Below are positions 22,701 to 32,600 of a stretch of DNA of 64,000 nucleotides, in pieces. The notes beneath the pieces were generated by a model. The model saw only the letters and a program-made list of their open reading frames with translations, was not told where the DNA came from and did not search any database. Source of the stretch: Azadirachta indica (Eukaryota > Streptophyta > Magnoliopsida > Sapindales > Meliaceae); contig CM040441.1 of NCBI GenBank assembly GCA_022749755.1, positions 23,003,475 to 23,067,474 of the forward strand, written 5' to 3'. Both the position numbers and the translations under genes were made by a program. The stretch's first letter is position 1; every line of letters starts with the position of its first letter.

Positions 22701-23459
22701 TGATGCAAAAAAGTTATGCAACCACGTAAACAAGACATAAGGTTGGAGACACTCAATTACAGCATTTATATGATTCGCTAAGTGTGCCAAGTGGAACGAT
22801 TACAAGAGTTAGAACCAAGATATTGGAAAGTGCCTTAAATGGACTAATTGAAAAGATGTGTGATTCAAATACAATTTAAGATACATGTCTTAAAGAATTA
22901 GGCTCAGTGAACATCATTCAAGCGATTGAAATCCAAGAAAACTGATATGAAAATGTTCGAAAATTATAGTCCATTTATGTAATTTGAAGAATCTTAAAAT
23001 GATATAATCACTTACATCATACGCATTCGACGCCATTGCTTACATTTTCATGTTTGAAATTTTTAGGTTTTAAAAGTCATAAAGTTTGAATTTATTTTGT
23101 CAAATTGTTAGGTAAGATTGATAACCTAACTTTTGACATTTTTCCTTTGTATTTGCCTATAAAAAGGTTTTCATTTCTTGAAATGAAACAAACAATTTTG
23201 AGTGTTAAATTATTTCTTATAAGTTCTTATTCTTGAGCTCTTCAAGTTTAATTTCTTGTAGCGTTCAAAACAACCAAACTTATCATCTAAATTCTTAAGT
23301 GTTTTTTTAAGAATTCTTGGTGTGGCGTTTGAGTAAATCATAGTCTTGATTAGATAGGTATCGGGTCAAAGCTCAATAAACTTGCGTCTTGAAGAAATCT
23401 TGGGGTTCTTTACTACATTCGGTGTTGGGTTTGTTATGATATTGGCGAGGTTCGTATCA
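22701..23459 (+). mobile_element. Family A LTR
   Basis: It runs from TGATGCAAAA after the polypurine tract to GGTTCGTATCA at 23459 (759 bp). A TATA-like CCTATAAAAAGG lies near 23156-23167. In place of a primer-binding site the next bases are satellite (CCGACTCCTCC). Confidence 0.88.
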
Positions 23460-24735
23460 TCCGACTCCTCCATTTTCGAATAGAAATGCGTTGTAAATAT
23501 CGTGATGCCCCGGTGAGCAACAAGACATGCGTCTGATCGCAAAACGAAACCATTTTTTGGTGCCCATATCACGTTTGATAATTTTGTCCCCGAAAATCGT
23601 ACATTTCTGACTGTGTCTATTATTAAAATGAATTGCAATGATTGTTACGCCACAATGACTAATAAGACATGCATCCTGTTTTTAGTTTGACAATTTCGTC
23701 CCCGAAAATCATTAATTTCTGACTCTTCTGTTTTTGAAATGAAATGCATTGTAAAGATCATCAGCCCATAGTGAGTAAAAAGACATGCATCCCGTCTCAA
23801 AACGAAACCATTTTTTTGCACCCGTTTCGCGTTTGACAATTTCATTCCCAAAAATCGTGCATTTCCAACTCTTCCGTTTTTTTAATGAAATACATTGTAA
23901 CGATCATCATGTCATGGTTAGTCACAAGACATTCATCCTGTGCCGAAAGAAAACCATTTTTTGGCACCCATTTTGCATTAGACAATTTTGTCCACGAAAA
24001 TCGTTCATTTCCGACGCGTTTGACAATTTCATTCCCGAGAATCATATGTTTCTGACTCTTCCATTTTTTCAATGAAATGCATTGTAATGGTCATGACGCC
24101 ACGGTGAGTAAAAAGACATGCGATCTCTATTGAAACAAAACCATTTTCTTGTGCCTGTTTCGCGTTTGACTATTTCGTCCCCGAGAATCGTCCATTTTCG
24201 ACTCTTCTGTTTTTGAAACGAAATGCATTGTAATGATCGTCTCCACACGGTGAGTAATAGGACACATGTCACGTCTCGAAACGAAACCATTTTCTTGGCG
24301 CCAGTTTCGCGTTTGACAATTTTGCCCTAGAGAATCGTACATTTCTAACTCTTCTGTTTTTGAAATGAAATACATTGTACCGATCGTCACACCACGGTGA
24401 GTAACAAGACATGCGTCCCATCTCGAAACAACAAGGATTTTATTATGCCCGTTTCGCGTTTGACAATTTCGTTTCCGACAATCGCACATTTCCGACTGTT
24501 TCATTTTTTAAAAGAAATGCATTGTAATGATCGTAACCACACTGTAAGTAATAAGACATGGATCACGTCTCAAAATGAAACCATTTTTTCGCGCTCGTTT
24601 CACGTTTGATTATTTGGTCCATGAGAATTGTACATTTCTGACCCTTCCGTTTTCTAAATGAAATACATTGTAACAATCATGACACCACAATAAGTAACAA
24701 GACATGCGTCCCGTCTTGAAAGGAAACCATTTTTG
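23460..24735 (+). repeat. Satellite array S3 (subfamily beta)
   Basis: About nine beta monomers in forward orientation, with TCTGACTCTTCCGTTTTTGA, GAAATGCATTGTAATGATCG, GTGAGTAACAAGACATGCG and CCCGTTTCGCGTTTGACAAT. One copy near 24010 is shortened (GACGCGTTTGACAATTTC). From 23821 on, the array is the first part of the 1.79-kb tandem duplication. The right edge joins integrase at ATTTTTGGTGTAGC. Confidence 0.9.
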
Positions 24736-25608
24736 GTGTAGCTAATACTTTACACATATTGCATGAACATTTCTTTTGGCTGCACAGGAAACATGATGTA
24801 CAAAGGGTTTGTGCGAGATGCATTACTTGTAGACAAGTTAAGTCTAGGTAACAACCATATGGATTGTATACACCACTTTTTATTCCTAGTGTACCTTAGG
24901 TCGATATTTTTATGGATTTTATTTTGGGATTACCTAGAACAAAGAGGGGGAGAGACTCAGTTTTTGTGGTTGTCGATAGATTTTCTAAACTGGCACACTT
25001 TATTGCATGTTATAAAACTGATGATGCATTGCATATAACTGATTTGTTTTTCAAGGAAGTTGTTAGGTTGCATGGAATGCTCAAGACTATTGTCTCAAAT
25101 CGAGATACAAAGTTCTTAAGTTATTTTTGGAAGACATTGTGGGAAAAGTTGGGAACTAAATTATTATTTTCTACTATTTGTCACCCACAAACAAATGGTC
25201 AAACCGAAATAGCAAATAGGACATTGTCTACTTTGTTGCGTATTATCATACAAAAAAACTTGAAAACTTGGGAAGATTGCTTGACGCATGTTGAATTTGT
25301 TTATAATCGTTGTGGTCATTCTGTCACTAAATTTTCACCTTTTCAAATTGTCTATGGTTTTAATCTACTAACTCCTTTACCTATGAATAAGCGCATTAAT
25401 TTAGATGGCAAGAATAAATCAAATTTCATCAAGCAGATTCATGAGAAAGCAAGGCAACACATAGAACAACGAACGAAATAATATGCCAAGTAAGCCAATA
25501 AGGACGCAAGAAGGTTGTCTTTAAATCAGGAGATTTGGTTTGGTTATATATGAGGAAGGGGCGTTTTCCTGAGTAAAGACGTTCTAAACTTCTGCCAAGG
25601 GGGAATGG
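24736..25608 (+). pseudogene. Family A integrase, copy 1
   Basis: The zinc-binding domain remnant (HEHFFWLH, then CARCITCRQVKS across a frameshift) runs from 24736. The core ORF at 24912-25481 reads [44 protein letters not shown] and [19 protein letters not shown]. The second catalytic Asp of the D,D(35)E triad, normally in SDRD, is Asn (SNRD). The C-terminal part ends [14 protein letters not shown] and stops at 25479. The segment is cut off at GGGGGAATGGCCC where satellite resumes. Confidence 0.92.
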
Positions 25609-26524
25609 CCCGTTTCGCGTTTGACAATTTCATTCCCAAAAATCGTGCATTTCCAACTCTTCCGTTTTTTTAATGAAATACATTGTAACGATCATCATGT
25701 CATGGTTAGTCACAAGACATTCATCCTGTGCCGAAAGAAAACCATTTTTTGGCACCCATTTTGCATTAGACAATTTTGTCCACGAAAATCGTTCATTTCC
25801 GACGCGTTTGACAATTTCATTCCCGAGAATCATATGTTTCTGACTCTTCCATTTTTTCAATGAAATGCATTGTAATGGTCATGATGCCACAGTGAGTAAA
25901 AAGACATGCGATCTCTATTGAAACAAAACCATTTTCTTGTGCCTGTTTCGTGTTTGACTATTTCGTCCCCGAGAATCGTCCATTTTCGACTCTTCTGTTT
26001 TTGAAACGAAATGCATTGTAATGATCGTCTCCACACGGTGAGTAATAGGACACATGTCACGTCTCGAAACGAAACCATTTTCTTGGCGCCAGTTTCGCGT
26101 TTGACAATTTTGCCCTAGAGAATCGTACATTTCTAACTCTTCTGTTTTTGAAATGAAATACATTGTACCGATCGTCACACCACGGTGAGTAACAAGACAT
26201 GCGTCCCATCTCGAAACAACAAGGATTTTATTATGCCCGTTTCGCGTTTGACAATTTCGTTTCCGACAATCGCACATTTCCGACTGTTTCATTTTTTAAA
26301 AGAAATGCATTGTAATGATCGTAACCACACTGTAAGTAATAAGACATGGATCACGTCTCAAAATGAAACCATTTTTTTTCGCGCTCGTTTCACGTTTGAT
26401 TATTTGGTCCCTGAGAATTGTACATTTCTGACCCTTCCGTTTTCTAAATGAAATACATTGTAACAATCGTGACACCACAATAAGTAACAAGACATGCGTC
26501 CCGTCTTGAAAGGAAACCATTTTT
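25609..26524 (+). repeat. Satellite array S3', duplicate of 23821-24735
   Basis: It repeats 23821-24735 almost base for base at a distance of 1788-1790 bp, with a few substitutions and a 2-base length change in a T run near 26377. It begins inside the preceding integrase C-terminus at the shared CCCGTTTCG. Confidence 0.93.
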
Positions 26525-27551
26525 GGTGTAGCTAATACTTTACACATATTGCATGAACATTTCTTTTGGCTGCACAGGAAACGTGACGTACAAAGGGTTT
26601 GTGCGAGATGCATTACTTGTAGACAAGTTAAGTCTAGGTAACAACCATATGGATTGTATACACCACTTTTTATTCCTAGTGTACCTTAGGTCGATATTTT
26701 TATGGATTTTATTTTGGGATTACCTAGAACAAAGAGGGGGAGAGACTCAGTTTTTGTGGTTGTCGATAGATTTTCTAAACTGGCACACTTTATTGCATGT
26801 TATAAAACTGATGATGCATTGCATATAACTGATTTGTTTTTCAAGGAAGTTGTTAGGTTGCATGGAATGCTCAAGACTATTGTCTCAAATCGAGATACAA
26901 AGTTCTTAAGTTATTTTTGGAAGACATTGTGGGAAAAGTTGGGAACTAAATTATTATTTTCTACTATTTGTCACCCACAAACAAATGGTCAAACCGAAAT
27001 AGCAAATAGGACATTGTCTACTTTGTTGCGTATTATCATACAAAAAAACTTGAAAACTTGGGAAGATTGCTTGACGCATGTTGAATTTGTTTATAATCGT
27101 TGTGGTCATTCTGTCACTAAATTTTCACCTTTTCAAATTGTCTATGGTTTTAATCTACTAACTCCTTTACCTATGAATAAGCGCATTAATTTAGATGGCA
27201 AGAATAAATCAAATTTCATCAAGCAGATTCATGAGAAAGCAAGGCAACACATAGAACAACGAACGAAATAATATGCCAAGTAAGCCAATAAGGACGCAAG
27301 AAGGTTGTCTTTAAATCAGGAGATTTGGTTTGGTTATATATGAGGAAGGGGCGTTTTCCTGAGTAAAGACGTTCTAAACTTCTGCCAAGGGGGAATGGCC
27401 CATTTCGAGTAGTAGAACACATCAATGACAATGCCTACAAATTTGAACTACCAGGTGAGTATGGGGTTAGTACAACCTTTAATATTTCTAACTTATCTTC
27501 TTTTGATGTAGGTAACGATTTGAGGACAAATTCTTTTCAAAAAGGGGAGAA
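26525..27551 (+). pseudogene. Family A integrase copy 2, with polyprotein C-terminus and polypurine tract
   Basis: Residue for residue the 26702-27271 ORF equals copy 1, including SNRD in place of SDRD. Here the sequence continues through the C-terminal domain (FRVVEHINDNAYKFELPG and SNLSSFDVGNDLRTNSF, in another frame after stops near 27269 and 27362) to the polypurine tract TTCAAAAAGGGGAGAA at 27536-27551. The final frame, 27520-27834, crosses into the LTR for 94 codons with RPIIRARAKTLESVLNGLI. Confidence 0.92.
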
Positions 27552-27863
27552 TGATGCAAATGAAGTTATGCGACCACGTAAACAAGAGGAGAACCTTCGA
27601 CATAAGGTTAGAGACACTCAATTACAGCATCTATATGATTCGCTAAGCGTACTGAGTAGACCGATTATAAGAGCTAGAGCCAAGACATTGGAAAGTGTCT
27701 TAAATGGACTAATTAAAAATATGTGTGATTCAAATACAATTCAAGACACACGTCTTGAAGAATTAGGCTCAGTGAACATCATTCGAGTGACTGGAGTCCA
27801 AGAAAACAAATATGAAAATGTTCAAAAATTATAATCCATTTATGTAATTTTAAGAATCTTAAA

Positions 27864-27942
27864 ATGATGTAATCACTTACATCATATACATTCGACGTCA
27901 TTGCTTACGTCATATATATATATGACGTCATTGCTTACGTTT
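27864..27942 (+). promoter_or_regulatory. Clustered palindromic TGACGT/ACGTCA sites in LTR U3
   Basis: ATGATGTAA-TCAC-TTACATCAT (27864-27885) is a perfect 9-bp inverted repeat. It is followed by CGACGTCA (27893-27900), TTACGTCA (27905-27912), TGACGTCA (27923-27930) and TTACGTTT (27935-27942). GACGTCATTGCTTACGT occurs twice, 30 bp apart. Plant TGA-type bZIP factors bind TGACG motifs, so this is a plausible enhancer about 110 bp upstream of the TATA box. Function is inferred, not shown. Confidence 0.65.
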
Positions 27943-28052
27943 TCATATTTGAAATTTGTAAGTTTTAAAAGTCATAAAATTTGAATTTATTTTATCAAAT
28001 TGTTAGGTAAGATTGATAACCTAATTTTTGACATTTTCCCTTTATATTTGCC

Positions 28053-28060
28053 TATAAAAA
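28053..28060 (+). promoter_or_regulatory. TATA box of family A LTR
   Basis: TATAAAAA lies after the conserved CCCTTTATATTTGCC, in the same position in each family A LTR (for example near 23158 and 39491). Transcription would start some 25-35 bp downstream, placing the R region in the right half of the LTR. Confidence 0.6.
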
Positions 28061-28361
28061 GACTTTCATTTCTTGAAATGAGACAAACAATTTTGAGTGT
28101 TAAATTATTTCTTATAAGTTCTTATTCTTGATCTCTTCAAGTTTAATTTCTTGTGGCGTTTAAAACAACAAAACTTATCATCTAGATTCTTAAGTATTTT
28201 CTTAAGGATTCTTGGTGTGGCGTTTGAGTAAATCATAGTCTTGGTTCTTATATAAATAAGTATCAGGTCAAGGCTCTATAAACTTACGTCTTGGGGAAAT
28301 CTTGGGGTTCTTTACTACATTCGGTGTTTGGTTTCCTTACAATATTGGTGAGGTTCGTATC

Positions 28362-29395
28362 TAATTCTAATGCGATGGTGAGTAATAAGACATCCAGTTT
28401 GTCTCCAAATGAAGTCATTTTCAAGTCCGCTTCGCGTTTGATAATTCCAATACCAAAAATTGTACGTTTTCATTTTCTTCATTTTTGAAATAAAATGCAC
28501 CATAACGATTCTCACGTAATGATAATTAACAAGACATGCGGCCCATCTCGAAATGAAGTCGTTTTTCGAGTCCGTATCTTGTTTGACAATTCCGACCCGA
28601 AAACCATATGTTTTAAACTTCTCTATTTTTGAAATAAAATGCACCATAATGATCCTCAGGTGATGGTGAGTAGCAAGATGTGCGGCTCGTCTGGAAACGA
28701 AGTCGTTTTTTGAGCTCGTATCCCATTTGAAAATTCCGACCCCGAAAATGGTATGTTTCAACTTCTTCGTTTCCAAAATAAAATGCACCATAATGATCCA
28801 CAAGTGACAGTGAGGAACAAGAAGTGCGGCCCTTCTCGAAATGAAGTTGTTTTTTGAGTCCTTTCACGTTTGACAATTTTGGCTCCGAAAATCGAACGTT
28901 TTCATTTTCCGCGTTTCGAAATAAAATGCAATGTAACAATCCCCACGTGATGGTTCATAACAAGACGTGCGGTTGATCTCCAAAGGAAATCGTTCTTTGA
29001 GTCCATTTCGCGTTTGATAATTCTGGCCCCGAAAATGGTACATTTTCAACTTCTTTGTTTTCAAAAAAAATGCACCGTAACGATGTTGAACTGATGGTTT
29101 GTAATAAGTCGTGCAGCCCATCTCAAAATGAAGTCGTTTTTCGAATCCGTCTCACGTTTGACAATTTTGACCCCGAAAATCGTATGCTTTCAACTTCTTC
29201 GTTTTTAAAATAAAATGCACCATAAAGAATCTCATGTGATGGTGAATAACAAGACGTGCGGCCGGTCTCGAAACAAATTCGTTCTTCGAATTCGTTTTGC
29301 GTTTGATTATTCCGGCTCCAAAAATCATACATTTTCAACTTCTCTATTTTTTAAATAAAATGCACCAGAACGATCCACATGCAATGATAAGTAAC
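28362..29395 (+). repeat. Satellite array S4 (subfamily alpha)
   Basis: About seven monomers with GTGAGTAATAAGACATCC, AATGAAGTCATTTTC, GCGTTTGATAATTCC, GTACGTTTTCA and AAATAAAATGCACCATAACG. It starts directly at the LTR end and stops at family A RNase H near 29395, where TTACTTATCATTGC is shared by both sides. Confidence 0.9.
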
Positions 29396-29691
29396 AAAGC
29401 ATACCTGCATGATAGTGCATCAGTAAGTATATTTTCTTTACATTGCTTGTATTTGATCACATATGGAAATGTCTCAATGAACTCTACCCATTTGGGATGA
29501 CATTTGCTTAATTTTTGCTGCGCCTTTAAATGTTTTAAAGATGTATGATCCGTATGAATCACAAACTCTTTGCGTCAAATGTAATGCTGCCAAGTTTCTA
29601 GAGTTCGAACCAATGTATACAATTTTTATCGTAAGTGGGATAGTTTAAAACCACTCCATTTCGTTTTTCACTAAAGTATGCAAACGGTCTT
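29396..29691 (-). pseudogene. Family A RNase H island within satellite
   Basis: On the minus strand it runs from TTTGCATACTTTAGTGAAAAA at 29690 downward (AYFSEK), through [25 protein letters not shown] and the segment [19 protein letters not shown] to DALSCRYA near 29405. This is almost the same slice of RNase H as at 22375-22663. Both ends are satellite of subfamily alpha. There are a few stops. Confidence 0.88.
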
Positions 29692-32600
29692 CCGTATCAC
29701 GTTTAACAATTCTGACCTCAAAAATCATACGTTTTCAACCTCTCCGTTTTTGAAATAAAAATGTACCGTAAGCATCCTCCCACAATGGTGACATGAACCC
29801 CGACTGGGAATGAAGTAATTTTTAGAGTCCGTATCATATTGACATTTCCGTCACCGAAAATCTTGCGCATTGAACTTCTACGCTTTCGAAATAAAATGCA
29901 CCGTAACGATCCTCACGTGATGTTATGTAATAATACGGGTGGACCGTCTCGAAACGAAGTCGTTTTTTGAGCACGTATCATGTTTCACAATTTCGTCCTC
30001 AAAAATCGTACGTTTTTCACTTCTCCATTTTCCAAATGACACGCATGGTGATGATCTTCACGCAATTGTGAGTAACAATACGAGCAGCGTGTCTCGAATT
30101 AAAGTCATTTTTCGAGTCCGTATCACTTTTGACAATTCCTATCCCGAAAATCATTCGTATTGAACTTTTCTATTTTTGAAATAAAATGCACCGTAACGAT
30201 CCTCACGCATTGCTGAGAAACAATACATGTAGCCCATCTCCAATCGTTTTTCGAGTCCATATCACGTTTGACAATTTCATCTCCAAAAATCGTATGTTTT
30301 CAACTTTTCCGTTTTTGAAATAAAATATACCGTAACGATTTTTACGCGATGGTGAGTAACAATACATGTGGCCTGTTTTAAAAAATCGTTTTTCAAGTCC
30401 ATATCACGATTGACAATTTCAGCCTGAAAATCATTCGTTTTCAACTTTTTTGTTTTTAAAATAAAATGCACTGTAACAATCCTCACATGATGCTGAGTAA
30501 TAATATGTGTGGCCCTATCAAAACTAAGTCGTTTTCTGAGTCCATATCACCTTTTACAATTCTGTCCCCGAAAATCATACGTTTTCAACATTTCTGTTTT
30601 AAAAGAAAAAATGGACTGTAAGGATCCTCACATGATGGCGAGTTACAAGATGTGCAGCCCGTCTCAAAACGAAATCTTTTTCCGAGTCCCATATCACGTT
30701 TGACAATTCCAGCACAAAAAATCGTACATTTTTCAACTTCTCTATTTTCGAAATAAAATTCACCATAACGATTCTCACATGATGCTGAGTAAAAATACAT
30801 GTGGCACGTCTCAAAAAGAAGTCGTTTTTCGAGTTTTTATCACGTTGGACAATTTCGTCCACGAAAAATAGACATTTTTGAAATAAAATGCACCGTAAGG
30901 ATTCTCACGCGTGAAGTGAGTAACAAGACTTGCTGCCCATCTCGAAACGAAGTCCTTTTTCGATTTCGTATCACATTCGACAATTTCATCACCGAAAATC
31001 GTACGTTTTCAACTTCTCTGTTTTCAAAAAGAAATGCACTGTAAGGATCCTCACGGGATGGTGAATAATAGGACGTGCAACCTGTTTTGAAACAAAAATT
31101 GTATGTTTTCAACCTCTTCTTTTTCAAAATGAAGTGCACCGTAAGGATCCTGACACGATGGTTAGTAACAACATGTGCAGCCGGCCTCAAAACGAAGTCC
31201 TTTTCCAAATTCGTGTCACGTTTAACAATTCCAGCCTCGAAAATCATACGTTTGCAAGCTCTCTATTTAAAAAATAAAATGTGCCATAAGGATCCTCACA
31301 CGATGGTGAGTAACAAGACATGTGGGCTGTCTCCACCAAACTTGTTTTTTGAGTCCATATCACATTTGCCAATTCCAACAACAAAAAAAATTATACGTTT
31401 TCAACTTTTCCATTTTCAAAATAAAATGCATCATAAGGATTTTCACATGATAGTGAGTAACAAGACGTGTAGCCCCTATCCAAACGAAGTCGTTTTTTGA
31501 GTCCGTATCACGTTTGACAGTTCCGGCCCCGAAAATTGTATGTTTTCAACCTCTTTATTTTTAAAATAAAATGCACCTCAAAAATCCTCACACAATGATG
31601 TAAGAAGACATGCAGCCATCTCGGAACGAAGTCATTTTTCTAGTCCGTATCATGTTTGACAATTCCGTCCCCAAAAAAAGGACATTTTTGAAATAAAATC
31701 TACGTAATGATGCTCATGCAATTGTGAGTAATAAGACGTGCAGCCTGTGTCCAAACGAAGTTGTTTTTTGAGTCCGTATCATGTTTAACAATTCTGATCC
31801 CAAAAATCATACGTTTTCAACCTCTCCATTTTCAAAATAAAATGCACTGTCAAGATCCTCACACAATGGTGAGTAAGAAGACATGCAGTCGTCTCAGAAC
31901 GAAGTTGCTTTTCGAGTCTGTATCACGTTTGACAATTCCATCCTTGAAAAAAGGACGTTTTTGAAATAAAGTGCACCATAAGGATCCTCACGTGATGGTG
32001 AGTAATAAGACTTGTGGCTCGTCTCGAAACAAAGTCATTTTTCGAGTCAGTATCACATTTGACAATTTCATCACCAAAAATCATACATTTTCAATTTCTC
32101 TGTTCTCAAAATAAAATGCACCGTAAGGATCCTCACATGATAATGAGTAACAAGATGTGCAACCCGTCACGAACGGAAGTCATTTTTTGAGTCCAGCACG
32201 TTTGACAATTCCAGCCCAGAAAATCATACGTTTTAAATCTCTCTATTTTTTAAAAAAAGTGTACCGCAAGGATCCTCATACGATGGTGAGTAACAAGACG
32301 TGAGGACGGTGTCAAAACGAAATCCTTTTCCAAATCCATATCACATTTGAAAATTCTAGCAACAAAAATCGTACATTTTCATCTTCTCTGTTTTCAATAC
32401 AAAATGCGCCATAAGGATCTTCAGGTGATTGTGAGTAACATTACGTGTAGCTCTTCTGGAAACGAAGTCGTTTTTTAAATCAGTATCACATTTGACAATT
32501 TCAGCTCTGAAAATCGTACCTTTTCAACCTCTTCATCTTTGAAATAAAATATATCGTAAGGATCCTAATGTGATGGAGAGTTACAAGATGTGCAGTCTGT

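Larger units (their letters stand above)
27552..28361 (+). mobile_element. Family A 3' LTR (about 810 bp)
   Basis: It starts TGATGCAAATG directly after the polypurine tract and ends GAGGTTCGTATCT, where the usual CA is altered. Its U3 holds the palindromic cluster at 27864-27942 and a TATA box at 28053. The rest of R/U5 includes TTCTTGTGGCGTTTAAAAC and the conserved CTTGGGGTTCTTTACTACAT. Satellite follows immediately. Confidence 0.9.

Noticed and set aside
24763..25038. 91-codon frame with hydrophobic segments, also at 26553-26828
   Set aside because: It overlaps the integrase domain in another frame and contains the frameshifted integrase zinc-finger region. The real family match is the integrase frame.
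30509..31500. Chains of 60-140-codon frames with repeated motifs such as MVSNKTCGPSRNEV or FDNSGPENRTF
   Set aside because: They are translations of the 145-bp satellite on either strand. The period is not a multiple of three, frames change at each monomer, and no domain is recognisable. They are not protein repeats.
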